Shown here one piece after another: positions 6,954 through 15,493 of a stretch of 64,000 nt of DNA. The translations under genes were made by a program, and so were the position numbers. The notes beneath the pieces were generated by a model. The model had not been told where the DNA came from, made no database searches, and was given only the letters and a program-made list of their open reading frames with translations. Each line of letters starts with the position of its first letter. Position 1 is the stretch's first letter. The DNA comes from CALBPI01 sp038524795 (GTDB lineage: Bacteria; Pseudomonadota; Gammaproteobacteria; Steroidobacterales; Woeseiaceae), in contig JBCBIJ010000010.1 of assembly GCA_038524795.1 (NCBI GenBank), forward strand, positions 54,792 to 118,791, read 5' to 3'.

Positions 6954-8792
6954 ATGGATCACGATTTCATTTCCATCGGTATCGTGTTCGTTGTTTTCCT
7001 CGGCGTGGTCTCGCAATGGATCGCGTGGAAACTGCGTCTACCGGCTATCGTTCTGCTTTCGATTGCCGGGCTCATCGCCGGGCCGGGCCTGGGTCTTGTC
7101 GACCCCAGCGCGCAGCTCGGTGAGCTGCTGCGGCCGCTCATTGGTCTGTGTGTTGCAGTCATTCTGTTCGAAGGTGGTCTCAGTCTGAACCTTGCCGAGC
7201 TCAAGCACGCCCGCAGTGGCGTGCGCCGGCTCGTGTATCTGGGTGCGCCGCTGGCCTGGGTGTTCTCGGGCGCCTGCGCCTATTTCATTGGCGGTTTCGA
7301 CGCCGCGACGTCGCTCGTGTTCGGCGCGATTATGGTGGTTACAGGTCCGACCGTCATCATGCCACTGCTGCGCCAGGCGGCACTCAACCGACGCACTGCG
7401 TCCTATTTGAAATGGGAAGGCATCGTCAACGACCCGATCGGCGCGTTGCTGGCGGTGCTGGTCTTCCAGTTCTTTGTCTTTAGCGGCCAGGGCTCGGGGC
7501 TCGCCGAGGTTTTCGAGTCACTGGGCTTGGCGATGCTTTCGGGCCTCCTGTTTGGCGGCATTGGCGGCTGGCTTACGGGCCTCGCATTTCGGGCCGGCAT
7601 GGTGCCCGAGTACTTAAAAAGCCCGGTCATGCTGGGCATGGTGCTCATGATGTACGTTGCCGCTAACTATGTGCAGCACGAAGCGGGCCTGCTGGCCGTG
7701 ACGATCATGGGCATCGTTATCGCCAACATGAATCTGCCGGGCTTCGGCGACATGCGGCGCTTCAAGGAATACATCACGATCATGCTCGTGTCGCTGGTGT
7801 TCATCCTGCTCACGGCCGATCTCGATATCGCGTCGCTGGCATCCATTGGCTGGCGTGGCGGCGCTCTGGTCGCCGCCTTGCTGTTGCTCGCGCGTCCTGC
7901 GGCCATCATGCTGGCCACGATCAACGCGGACATGGAGTTTCGCGAGCGCGTCCTTTTGGCCTGGATCGCACCACGCGGCATCGTCGCGGCAGCCACGGCC
8001 GGTATCATGGGCCCGGGCCTGATCGATGAGGGCTACCAGGCAGAGGTGCTGTTGCCCATGGTGTTCGCGGTCATCTTCGCGACGGTGCTCCTGCACGGGT
8101 TCTCACTAAATTGGCTGGCGGCCCGCCTGGGCCTTGCGTCGAGGCACCGCGACAGCGTGGTTATTGTCGGTGCCTCGCCCTGGTCGACGGAGCTCGCGCG
8201 CACGCTCAACAACATCGGCGTCAACGTACTGATCTCCGATTCCAGCTGGCACGCGTTGCGTGAAGCGCGTCTCGCGGGGCTGCAGGTGTTCTACGGCGAG
8301 ATTCTCTCGGAGTTTGCCGAGGAGTCCGTGGAGCTTGCGCACGTGCGAACGGTACTCGCGGCGACCAGCAACGACGCCTACAACGCGCTCGTGTGCAGCT
8401 CGATCGCACCCGAAGTGGGTCAGGACCGTGTGTTCCAGTTGCCCATGGGGCGCAAGGACGACGATGACCCCAAGGCCGTGGCCCGAGGTGTGCGTGGCCG
8501 CATTGCGTTCGACAAGGACGCGGTTTATGAAAAGCTCTGGCGCAATTACGTGCGGGGCTGGACCTTTGCGCGCACACGCTTGTCTGACACCTACAGCTAC
8601 AGCGATTTCCTCGGCGACCAGCCTGCAGATGCACTGACCATTCTTGTGGTCAGCGCCAACGAAAACGTACAGTTTGTGGCGTCGCAGACCGAGATCGAAC
8701 CGAAGTCCGGCGACACGATTGTTTATTTTGCGCCGCCCAAACCCAAGAAATCACCGGAGGCTGCTGGCGATGCCGAAGCAAGTCCTGCGTGA
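6954..8792 (+). CDS. CPA-family Na+(K+)/H+ antiporter with cytoplasmic nucleotide-binding-like domain
   Basis: An inner-membrane cation/proton antiporter of 612 residues. The first ~400 residues hold about twelve membrane helices (for example FISIGIVFVVFLGVVSQWIA, VILFEGGLSL, GPTVIMPLLR), with the NDPIGALLAV block typical of NhaP/CPA1 exchangers and the ion-binding acidic residue in that block. Residues about 400-480 (DSVVIVGASPWSTELARTL, NVLISDSS, VRTVLAATSNDAYNALV) look like a TrkA-N/RCK-type Rossmann domain, and a TrkA-C-like end follows. Such domains regulate transport by nucleotide or ligand binding. The gene starts a likely operon with the hydrolase (overlapping start) and the TerB-like gene, so pH or ion homeostasis is the probable context. 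Confidence 0.9.
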   Translation: MDHDFISIGIVFVVFLGVVSQWIAWKLRLPAIVLLSIAGLIAGPGLGLVDPSAQLGELLRPLIGLCVAVILFEGGLSLNLAELKHARSGVRRLVYLGAPLAWVFSGACAYFIGGFDAATSLVFGAIMVVTGPTVIMPLLRQAALNRRTASYLKWEGIVNDPIGALLAVLVFQFFVFSGQGSGLAEVFESLGLAMLSGLLFGGIGGWLTGLAFRAGMVPEYLKSPVMLGMVLMMYVAANYVQHEAGLLAVTIMGIVIANMNLPGFGDMRRFKEYITIMLVSLVFILLTADLDIASLASIGWRGGALVAALLLLARPAAIMLATINADMEFRERVLLAWIAPRGIVAAATAGIMGPGLIDEGYQAEVLLPMVFAVIFATVLLHGFSLNWLAARLGLASRHRDSVVIVGASPWSTELARTLNNIGVNVLISDSSWHALREARLAGLQVFYGEILSEFAEESVELAHVRTVLAATSNDAYNALVCSSIAPEVGQDRVFQLPMGRKDDDDPKAVARGVRGRIAFDKDAVYEKLWRNYVRGWTFARTRLSDTYSYSDFLGDQPADALTILVVSANENVQFVASQTEIEPKSGDTIVYFAPPKPKKSPEAAGDAEASPA

Positions 8793-9420
8793 GGCGGCCC
8801 GAGTCGACGGGCCCGCGGGCGTGCTTGAAACGCTCGTTGAGTATCCGGCAACCGTCACGGAAGACACGCCCATTGCCGTGATCGCGCACCCGCACCCCGC
8901 GCACGGCGGTGCCATGACGAACAAGGTCGTGGCCACGCTCGCGCGCGCCTTTAATCTCTGCGGCCAGGTGGCCGTTAGGTTCAACTTTCGTGGCGTCGGT
9001 GCCAGCGATGGCACTTACGATGAGGGCCGCGGCGAGCTGACCGACCTGTTGGCTGTGCTCAACTGGGCGAGAGAGCGTTGGCCGGGCGTACCCGTGTCCT
9101 TGGCCGGTTTCTCATTCGGGGCGGGCATGGCGGTTGCGGCCACGCAGCACGCCGAGGTGCCGCAGGTGCTACTGGTGGCGCCGCCAGTCGGGCGCATCAT
9201 GGACCCAGGCCTGCGCCTTCCGGGCGCTGTGAACGCCTACGTCGTGCAGGGTGGCAAGGACGAGCTGGTCGATGTCGATGCCGTGGTTGCCTGGGCCGAC
9301 ACACAACCGCCTGGGATCGAGGTTGCCGTGCTACCGGAGGCCGACCATTTTTTCCATGGCCAGTTGGTCGCGCTCCGAGAAACCCTCATGGGGTTTATCG
9401 GTACAGGGCAGACAGCGTGA
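8770..9420 (+). CDS. Alpha/beta hydrolase
   Basis: A 216-residue cytoplasmic alpha/beta-hydrolase-fold protein of unknown substrate. Visible motifs are the oxyanion-side HPHPAHGGAMTNKVV, FNFRGVGASDG, the nucleophile elbow GFSFGAG (Ser in GxSxG), and a late catalytic His in EADHFFHGQ, with an Asp (GGKDELVD) between. The HPHP...GG...NKVV combination is that of a widespread small-hydrolase group often annotated only as alpha/beta hydrolase. The start ATG lies inside the end of the antiporter gene (23-base overlap) and is preceded by CCGGAGG, a strong ribosome-binding site, which decides it over the longer open frame. Confidence 0.9.
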   Translation: MPKQVLREAARVDGPAGVLETLVEYPATVTEDTPIAVIAHPHPAHGGAMTNKVVATLARAFNLCGQVAVRFNFRGVGASDGTYDEGRGELTDLLAVLNWARERWPGVPVSLAGFSFGAGMAVAATQHAEVPQVLLVAPPVGRIMDPGLRLPGAVNAYVVQGGKDELVDVDAVVAWADTQPPGIEVAVLPEADHFFHGQLVALRETLMGFIGTGQTA

Positions 9421-9425
9421 GCCGC

Positions 9426-9887
9426 ATGGGTATGCTGACGGCGCTGCGCAAACAGATCGAGCTGTTGCTGTCGGGTAACGATAGCGCCGATACCGAAGCG
9501 GACCGGCAGCACGGCATCCGTCTTGCGACGGCAACCTTAATGGCCGAAGTCGCGCGCGCTGATCGCGTGTTCGACACACGGGAGCTTGCGGCATTGCGTG
9601 AGGGCCTGCAGCGTCATTTCGGGCTCACCGACGAAGAGACGAGCATGGTTGTTGATGCCGGACTCGAGGAAGCTGAGGCGGCGATTTCACTGCAAGGCTT
9701 TACCCGCCCGCTGCACGAGGCGCTGTCTGCTCAGGAGAAAGCGCAGATCGTCGACATGCTCTGGCGTGTCGCGGCTGCCGACGGCGAGCTCGATAAACAC
9801 GAGGATGCGCTGATCGGAAAGATCGGTGAACTCCTGTACGTGCCGCGCAGCGAAGTGCTGCGCCTCAAGCACGAGAACGGACTCTAG
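9426..9887 (+). CDS. TerB-like helical protein
   Basis: A 153-residue all-helical protein resembling the TerB/DjlA N-terminal domain family. The repeated acidic pattern is visible twice: AEVARADRVFDTRELAAL near residue 40 and RVAAADGELDKHEDALIGKI near residue 118; in TerB such Asp/Glu clusters bind divalent metals. No tellurite-resistance neighbours (TerC, TerD) are present, so tellurite resistance is not implied. Candidate starts are GTG 9417, ATG 9426 and ATG 9432; I used 9426, directly after the hydrolase stop at 9420. It is the last gene of the antiporter operon and ends shortly before a hairpin shared with the convergent HU gene. Confidence 0.8.
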   Translation: MGMLTALRKQIELLLSGNDSADTEADRQHGIRLATATLMAEVARADRVFDTRELAALREGLQRHFGLTDEETSMVVDAGLEEAEAAISLQGFTRPLHEALSAQEKAQIVDMLWRVAAADGELDKHEDALIGKIGELLYVPRSEVLRLKHENGL

Positions 9888-9892
9888 CGGGC

Positions 9893-9918
9893 AAAAAAAA
9901 GCCCCGCCGAGGCGGGGC
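9893..9918 (-). terminator. Intrinsic terminator of the HU-like gene
   Basis: A perfect 8-bp GC stem (GCCCCGCC / GGCGGGGC, 2-nt loop) lies at 9901-9918. Read on the minus strand it is followed by eight T residues (the A-run 9893-9900), so it is a textbook terminator for the HU-like gene. On the plus strand only two T follow, so it may stop the TerB operon weakly. Confidence 0.9.
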
Positions 9919-9946
9919 TTCTCGATTGGGTCGAGCCGGTTCAGGC

Positions 9947-10282
9947 TCAGACCATATCCTTGAGGCCTTTGAGCGCGGCGACCTTGACGGTCTTCGACGC
10001 CGGCTTGGCTTTGAACATCATCTCTTCGCCCGTGAACGGGTTGACGCCCTTGCGTGCCTTCGTCGCGGGCTTCTTGACCACGCGCAGCTTCATGAGGCCC
10101 GGTACGGTGAACGTACCCGGAGCACCACGGCCGCCAAGGTTCTTTTTGATGAGGCCAGACATGGACTCGAATACCGCGGCGACGTCCTTACGGGTCAGGC
10201 CCGTTTCATCGGCGATGTGCCGGTAGATCTCGGACTTGGTCGGTGCCTTTTTCGCTGCGGTCGTCTTTTTCTTTGCTGCCAT
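9947..10282 (-). CDS. HU/IHF-family DNA-binding protein with lysine-rich N-terminus
   Basis: A 111-residue nucleoid-associated protein. After a Lys/Ala-rich extension (MAAKKKTTAAKKAPTKSE), the HU fold begins with IYRHIADETGLTRKDVAAVF. The beta-arm region has GTFTVPGLMKL and RKGVNPFTGEEMMF, matching the conserved RNPxTGE arm of HU, and the end KTVKVAALKGLKDMV matches the C-terminal helix. The basic tail at the N-terminus and the divergence from canonical HU suggest an accessory HU paralogue. An AGGAG ribosome-binding site precedes the ATG. The gene stands alone with its own terminator. The 226-base gap upstream shows no promoter I would defend, although TTGCAT around 10375-10380 is a possible -35. 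Confidence 0.92.
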   Translation of the reverse strand: MAAKKKTTAAKKAPTKSEIYRHIADETGLTRKDVAAVFESMSGLIKKNLGGRGAPGTFTVPGLMKLRVVKKPATKARKGVNPFTGEEMMFKAKPASKTVKVAALKGLKDMV

Positions 10283-10508
10283 CTGGTCAGAACTCCTGGG
10301 GTCTAAAACAAACTCGACGGGTCAAGCCCGCCGCCAAAATCGCGCGTACCTTAACACAGCTTTTCAGCAGGTGGTATGCAAAAAACCACTTGATTTATAG
10401 CGTCAAACGCAATTTGAAATCGTAGCAATCGAGGTGCAAAAACAAGCGACGCCCGTGCCACGTTGTGGTGCACGAAACGCCGCGCGCGCGACTGCTGAGT
10501 TTCGGAGC

Positions 10509-10976
10509 TCAGTCGGTGTGGTAGATGCGCTTGGTGCGCACTTCGAAGGTGTCGTCGCTGCCGGCCGGCGTGACGCTGATATCGAAGATGATGGTCTCGC
10601 GATTGTTAACCGAGAGCTCGCCCAGGTAGTAGATGGCTTCGCCCTGTTCGACCTTGCGCATGGTGATGGGTTTGAGTTGGCCCGTCAGGTTAGCGGCCTT
10701 TACGGCGACTTCTGCTTCGACCGCCGAGCTGTCCTCAAGACGCAGCACAGAGATGTTGAGCAAGGCACGATTCTTGGCGCGGACGACACCGACGGAGCGG
10801 GCCACCTCGGGCGGTACCTCGTCCGTGGAAATCGCATGGAAGAAGACACGAAAATCGCCGAACACGGCCGAGTACTCTGCCGCGGCTTCAGCCTCTGGCA
10901 CGGTTCGTTCGCCGCTGCCACCGCCACAACCGGCAAGTGCCAAAGACAACACACCAATCAGTGCCAGTTGTTTCAT
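10509..10976 (-). CDS. DUF4426-family lipoprotein
   Basis: A 155-residue exported protein of unknown function. The start at MKQLALIGV gives a lipoprotein signal peptide with lipobox LAGC; the frame upstream (MCFGGQA) lacks sense as a leader. The mature part contains EYSAVFGDFRVFFHAISTD, ARSVGVVRAKNRALLNISV and an Ig-like beta pattern ending in FEVRTKRIYHTD, which match what I know as DUF4426, a family common beside yggT/proC in gammaproteobacteria. Here it is downstream of yggT on the same strand with a 69-base gap, consistent with that linkage. Confidence 0.8.
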   Translation of the reverse strand: MKQLALIGVLSLALAGCGGGSGERTVPEAEAAAEYSAVFGDFRVFFHAISTDEVPPEVARSVGVVRAKNRALLNISVLRLEDSSAVEAEVAVKAANLTGQLKPITMRKVEQGEAIYYLGELSVNNRETIIFDISVTPAGSDDTFEVRTKRIYHTD

Positions 10977-11045
10977 CGCTTGTCCCCCAAAACACATGAT
11001 GTCCGCATCAGAGAATAGGGGAGGGACGGGGCAAACGCCAGCGGC

Positions 11046-11597
11046 TTAGCTGAGCAGCATCCTGCCGACATTATCGACGACGATGTGGCCCACGCCGAGC
11101 GCGATCATGGCGAACAGCGGGCTCAGGTCGAGCCCCGCAATCGGCGGAATGAGCCGCCGGAACGGTGCCATAAACGGACGCAGCCATTCGTCGATCAATG
11201 CGGAAACCGGGTTGTAACTGCCCGGTGAGATCCAGCCCAGTACGACCCAGATAACAATGGCGTAGGTGTAGAGCATGAGCGACATGCGCACGAGCTCGAT
11301 GGCAGCGACAACAAACAACGCTGAATTCGGTGACCCGCCGCGCAGCAGGATCAGCGCAGCCAGCAGCGCCACCTGCACCACATAGGCAACAACCAGGGTC
11401 GCCGTATCGATCTTTCCGATCGGTGGCACGACACGTCGCACAGGCACGACGAGGGGCGAGGTGAGGCGGACGATGGCTTGGGCGAGCGGATTGCGGAAAT
11501 TGACGCGAGCCATTTGCAGGAAGAACCGCAGCAGAATGACGAACAGGATGAGTTGCGTCAGCGTTCGCAGTAGAAACTCAGAAATCTCTTGGAGCAT
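11046..11597 (-). CDS. yggT: YggT family integral membrane protein
   Basis: A 183-residue inner-membrane protein with two YggT repeats. Each has the pattern of a hydrophobic pair around a short proline motif: LILFVILLRFFLQMARVNF then LTSPLVVPVRRVVPP, and later VIWVVLGWISPGSYNPVSAL then PFMAPFRRLIPPIAGLD. The family is implicated in envelope or osmotic stress tolerance, mechanism unknown. It begins directly after the proC stop (adjacent ATG/TGA), so it is in the yggS-proC-yggT operon, the standard arrangement. Confidence 0.92.
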   Translation of the reverse strand: MLQEISEFLLRTLTQLILFVILLRFFLQMARVNFRNPLAQAIVRLTSPLVVPVRRVVPPIGKIDTATLVVAYVVQVALLAALILLRGGSPNSALFVVAAIELVRMSLMLYTYAIVIWVVLGWISPGSYNPVSALIDEWLRPFMAPFRRLIPPIAGLDLSPLFAMIALGVGHIVVDNVGRMLLS

Positions 11598-12425
11598 TCA
11601 GGGGGTCCTGTCGGCGAGTTCACGGGCGCGGTCGCGCGCCTGTTCGAAGGCGGCGGCAAACAGCGCCGCAGTGTCATGTTCGGCCAGATGGTCGAGCGCC
11701 GCTGCCGTCGTGCCGCCCGGTGACGTGACACGGGCGCGGAGTGTGGCGACGGGTTCGTCACTCTCGATGGCGAGCAGGGCGGCGGCGACGGCCGTCTCAG
11801 CCACCATATGCCGGACCGCCGACGGGTCGAGACCAAAATCCTCGCCCGCCTGTTCCAGGTATTCCATGAGCAGGAAGAAGTAGGCGGGGCCGCTGCCGGC
11901 AATTGCCGTGACGGCGTCGATATCCGGCTCGTCGACCACCCAGTAGGCGGTGCCAATCGTCCCCACCAGCGCATCAATCGTAGTGCGCTCGAGCCCGTCG
12001 AGCGCCGCGCTGCTGTAGAGCCCCGTCGCCGAGCGCCCCACGAGAGCGCCCTGGTTGGGCATGGCACGAACAACGCGGCCGCCACCGAGCCAGCGTGAAA
12101 GGTCGTCGCTTCGAATGCCCGCGGCAATGGACAAATACAGTGGATCCGCATCAAGTTCGTCGAGCGCCCGGGCGACGTCAGGCATGACCTGGGGCTTAAC
12201 CGCCAACACACAGAGTGCCGACCAGGCGGCCACGCTTGTGTTGTCCGTCGTGGTTTCGAGATCCGGCCACTGGGCATTCAGTGACGCGCGTTGCGAGGTG
12301 TCGGGCTCGGCCACGCGGATCCTGCTGACAGGGTGCCCGGCGGCAATCAGCCCGCCAATCATGGCGCGCGCCATGTTGCCGCCGCCAATGAATCCGATTT
12401 GTGCGTACTCGCCGTGACCTTGCAT
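11598..12425 (-). CDS. proC: Pyrroline-5-carboxylate reductase
   Basis: ProC carries out the last step of proline synthesis, NAD(P)H-dependent reduction of 1-pyrroline-5-carboxylate. The N-terminal Rossmann motif IGFIGGGNMARAMIGGL is clear, as are VLAVKPQVM, RAMPNQGALVG (substrate/nucleotide region), AIAGSGPAYFFLLMEYLEQAG and the C-terminal dimerisation helix block VTSPGGTTAAALDHL. Length 275 is normal. The gene sits between yggS (48-base gap) and yggT (no gap), a conserved neighbourhood in gammaproteobacteria. Confidence 0.96.
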   Translation of the reverse strand: MQGHGEYAQIGFIGGGNMARAMIGGLIAAGHPVSRIRVAEPDTSQRASLNAQWPDLETTTDNTSVAAWSALCVLAVKPQVMPDVARALDELDADPLYLSIAAGIRSDDLSRWLGGGRVVRAMPNQGALVGRSATGLYSSAALDGLERTTIDALVGTIGTAYWVVDEPDIDAVTAIAGSGPAYFFLLMEYLEQAGEDFGLDPSAVRHMVAETAVAAALLAIESDEPVATLRARVTSPGGTTAAALDHLAEHDTAALFAAAFEQARDRARELADRTP

Positions 12426-12473
12426 GGCGGGGAGTATCGCACAGCGCTCATGCCACGCGGTGACGCCTTGTGC

Positions 12474-13157
12474 TCAGTCGCGCGGGCCGAAAATGGCCGT
12501 GCCGACACGCACGATTGTGGCGCCCTCGAGCACGGCTGCTTCGAGGTCGCCGGTCATGCCCATGGAAAGCGTATCGAGCGCCGCGTGTTGCTTTTGCAGG
12601 GCTTCGAGCAGTCGGCGCAACTCGGCAAACGGCTCACGTTGCGCTTCGGGGTCGCTGCGGGGGCGGGGCAAACACATCAGTCCGCGAAGGCGCAGCCCCG
12701 GCAGGCGGGCCACCTGTTCAGCGAGCTCGGCGACCTCAGCCGGGCGGACACCGGCCTTTTGCGGTTCGTCATCGACATTGACCTGCAGGCACAGCTCCAG
12801 TGGCGGTCGGTCTTCAGGGCGCTGCTCGCTGAGCCTGCGCGCAATCTTCAGGCGATCGACGGTGTGGACCCAGTCGTAGTGGGCCGCGATGTCTCGGGTC
12901 TTGTTCGACTGGATGGCGCCAATGAAGTGCCAGCAGAGCTTGCGTGCCGCGAGCGCCTCGATCTTGCCCAGGCCCTCGGCCACGAAGTTCTCGCCGAAGT
13001 CCCGCTGACCGGCCTCGGCCACGGCTTCAATCGATGCCACGGAATGCCGCTTGCTGACCGCGAGCAGCTTGATATCACTGGGCTCGCGGCCTGCGACACG
13101 GGCCGCATTTTGCAGCCGTTTCCGGACCTGGTTGAGGTTTTCCGTGACCCTAATCAC
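12474..13157 (-). CDS. yggS: YggS family PLP-binding protein
   Basis: A cytoplasmic pyridoxal-phosphate homeostasis protein (PLPBP/YggS), a TIM-barrel without known catalysis that buffers PLP. The PLP lysine lies in KLLAVSKRHSVASI; other blocks are FGENFVAEGLGKIEAL, WHFIGAIQSNKTRDI, VNVDDEPQKAGV and LSMGMTGDLEAAVLEGATIVRVGTAIFG. The frame extends to a start at 13217, but that would add 20 poorly matching residues and collide with the divergent pilT leader; GTG 13157 (VIRVTENLNQVRKRL) fits the family and gives 227 residues, so I used it. It heads the proC/yggT operon. Confidence 0.93.
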   Translation of the reverse strand: MIRVTENLNQVRKRLQNAARVAGREPSDIKLLAVSKRHSVASIEAVAEAGQRDFGENFVAEGLGKIEALAARKLCWHFIGAIQSNKTRDIAAHYDWVHTVDRLKIARRLSEQRPEDRPPLELCLQVNVDDEPQKAGVRPAEVAELAEQVARLPGLRLRGLMCLPRPRSDPEAQREPFAELRRLLEALQKQHAALDTLSMGMTGDLEAAVLEGATIVRVGTAIFGPRD

Positions 13158-13234
13158 GCTTTGCCGAGGGTGACTCGCTATACTTCGAGGCCACTCTTTA
13201 TGGTAAATCCGAAGCACGCCCGAAAGGAACCTGA

Positions 13235-14275
13235 ATGGCCGTCGACGTTGCCCAGCTGCTGTCTTTCACAGTAAAGAACGAAGCCTCTGACCTGCACTTG
13301 TCGGCGGGCGTGCCGCCTATGATCCGTGTTGATGGCGACATCAAGCGGGTCAACATGCCTGCGCTGACCCATAAAGAAGTCAACAGCATGGTGTACGACA
13401 TCATGAATGACAAGCAGCGCAAGGATTACGAGGAGTTCCTCGAGACCGACTTCTCGTTCGAGATCCCGAACTTGGCCCGTTTCCGAGTCAACGCGTTCAA
13501 CCAGGCGCGTGGCTCGGGCGCCGTATTTCGAATCATCCCCTCGGAGATCCTGACGCTCGACGACCTGGGCGCCCCCGCGATCTTCAAGGACATCGCCATG
13601 CAGCCGCGCGGCATCTGCCTCGTCACGGGCCCCACGGGCTCGGGTAAGTCGACAACGCTTGCGGCGATGGTCGACTACATCAACGACAACAAGCCCGACC
13701 ACATCCTGACGATTGAGGATCCCATCGAGTTTGTGCACCAAAGTAAGAAGTCGCTGATTAACCAGCGCGAAGTCCATCGCGACACGCACGGCTTTTCGGA
13801 AGCGTTGCGCTCGGCGCTGCGTGAAGACCCCGACGTCATTCTCGTTGGTGAGCTGCGCGACCTCGAAACCATTCGCCTGGCGTTGACCGCGGCCGAAACG
13901 GGTCACCTGGTCTTCGGCACGCTGCACACAAGCTCCGCGGCAAAGACCATCGACCGTGTTGTCGACGTGTTCCCCGCGGCCGAGAAAGAGATGGTTCGCG
14001 CCATGCTCTCAGAGTCACTCAAGGCCGTCATCTCGCAGACGCTGTTGAAGAAGATCGGCGGCGGCCGCATCGCGGCACACGAAATTATGATCGGCACGCC
14101 CGCCATTCGAAACCTCATTCGTGAGGGCAAAATCGCGCAGATGTACTCGGCGATCCAGACGGGCCAGGCGGCGGGCATGACGACGCTCGACCAGAACCTG
14201 ACCGACCTCATGATGAAGGGTCTGATCACGAAAGAAGAGGCGCGCTTCCGGGCCGCCAACAAGGAGAACTTCTGA
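13235..14275 (+). CDS. pilT: Type IV pilus retraction ATPase PilT
   Basis: PilT is the hexameric cytoplasmic ATPase that depolymerises type IV pili for twitching. The 346-residue protein begins with the typical ASDLHLSAGVPPMIRVDG block, then Walker A GPTGSGKST, Asp box ILTIEDPIEFVH, Walker B VILVGELRD, His box TGHLVFGTLHTSSA and, diagnostic of PilT, the C-terminal AIRNLIREGKIAQMY. It is the first of three consecutive members of the same family on this strand and is divergent from yggS, the classic context. The gap to pilU is 39 bases. Confidence 0.97.
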   Translation: MAVDVAQLLSFTVKNEASDLHLSAGVPPMIRVDGDIKRVNMPALTHKEVNSMVYDIMNDKQRKDYEEFLETDFSFEIPNLARFRVNAFNQARGSGAVFRIIPSEILTLDDLGAPAIFKDIAMQPRGICLVTGPTGSGKSTTLAAMVDYINDNKPDHILTIEDPIEFVHQSKKSLINQREVHRDTHGFSEALRSALREDPDVILVGELRDLETIRLALTAAETGHLVFGTLHTSSAAKTIDRVVDVFPAAEKEMVRAMLSESLKAVISQTLLKKIGGGRIAAHEIMIGTPAIRNLIREGKIAQMYSAIQTGQAAGMTTLDQNLTDLMMKGLITKEEARFRAANKENF

Positions 14276-14314
14276 CGGCCGGCGTGGCACTGCGCTGCAA
14301 TCAGAGAGGCAACG

Positions 14315-15478
14315 ATGGATAGAGAACAAGCCGCGCGATTGATGCAGAACCTGCTCCGCAAGATGGTGGAGAAGAGTGGTTCGGACCTGTTCATCACGTC
14401 GGGATTTCCGCCTGCGATCAAGATCGACGGCGAAATCCACCGTGCCAGCGACTCGATTCTCAAGCCCGATCAGTGCTCGATCCTCGTGCGCTCGATCATG
14501 AACGACAAGCAGGCGCGTGAATTTGATGCCACGCGCGAGTGCAACTTTGCCATTGCGCCAAAGGGCATCGGCCGCTTCCGCGTGAGTGCTTTCGTGCAGC
14601 AGGGCAACGTAGGCGCTGTTCTGCGAACGATTACGACCACGATCCCGACCTTCGAAGACCTCGACCTGCCTCCCATCCTCAAGGATGTGGTCATGAACAA
14701 ACGCGGTCTTGTGATTATCGTCGGTGGCACGGGCTCGGGTAAGTCGACCACGCTGGCGGCCATGATCGGCCACCGCAACAAGAACTCGCGCGGTCACATC
14801 ATCACGATTGAAGACCCGGTCGAATACGTGCACCCGCACGAGGGCTGTGTGATCACGCACCGCGAGGTCGGGGTCGATACGGAAAACTGGCACAACGCGC
14901 TCAAGAACACGCTGCGTCAGGCACCCGACGTCATCCTCATTGGTGAGATCCGTGACCGCGAAACGATGGAGTACGGCATTCAGTTCGCAGAGACGGGTCA
15001 CCTGTGCCTGGCTACGCTGCACGCCAACAGTGCCAACCAGGCGCTCGATCGCATCATCAACTTCTTCCCAGAAGAGCGCCGCGCGCAGCTGCTTATGGAC
15101 CTGTCGCTGAACACGCAGGCCCTGATCTCGCAGCGACTCATTCCGCGCGAAGGCGGTCTGGGCCGTGTCGCCGCCATGGAAATCATGCTGGCGACGCCGC
15201 TCATCAAAGACCTCATCTTCAAGGGCGATGTCGCGCAGATCAAAGAGATCATGGCCAAGTCGACGCGCCTGGGCATGCAGACCTTTGACCAAGCGCTGTT
15301 CCAGCTCTACGAGGAAGAGATCATTTCCTACGAAGACGCCATGCGTAACGCCGACTCCAAGAACGAATTGCGCCTCAACATCCGACTTAACTCCAAGCGT
15401 GAGGGAGGCCTTACGGCCGAGCAGGCCGCGAGCCTCAAAATCATGGAGGAGGAGTCGGGCGAGACCATGAGTTTCTAG
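14315..15478 (+). CDS. pilU: PilT-dependent retraction ATPase PilU
   Basis: PilU is an accessory retraction ATPase that works with PilT. The protein (387 residues) has SGSDLFITSGFPPAIKIDG at the start, Walker A GGTGSGKST, Walker B VILIGEIRD, and the PilU-like sequence NTLRQAPDVILIGEIR and AETGHLCLATLHANSANQAL. The C-terminal tail after residue ~355 (ending EEESGETMSF) is longer than PilT and is typical of PilU. AGAGAGGCAACG precedes the ATG. It follows pilT closely and is followed 15 bases later by a third homologue. Confidence 0.95.
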   Translation: MDREQAARLMQNLLRKMVEKSGSDLFITSGFPPAIKIDGEIHRASDSILKPDQCSILVRSIMNDKQAREFDATRECNFAIAPKGIGRFRVSAFVQQGNVGAVLRTITTTIPTFEDLDLPPILKDVVMNKRGLVIIVGGTGSGKSTTLAAMIGHRNKNSRGHIITIEDPVEYVHPHEGCVITHREVGVDTENWHNALKNTLRQAPDVILIGEIRDRETMEYGIQFAETGHLCLATLHANSANQALDRIINFFPEERRAQLLMDLSLNTQALISQRLIPREGGLGRVAAMEIMLATPLIKDLIFKGDVAQIKEIMAKSTRLGMQTFDQALFQLYEEEIISYEDAMRNADSKNELRLNIRLNSKREGGLTAEQAASLKIMEEESGETMSF

Positions 15479-15493
15479 CTCGACGCCACGATC

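Noticed and set aside
12291..13274. A 327-codon plus-strand open frame across proC, yggS and the pilT start.
   Set aside because: It overlaps the conserved coding frames of yggS and proC on the other strand and the start of pilT; no ribosome-binding site and no known motif.
14015..15292. A 425-codon open frame on the minus strand opposite pilT and pilU.
   Set aside because: Arg/His/Asp-rich antisense product without any recognisable motif, lying fully within well-defined ATPase genes; a GC-bias shadow.
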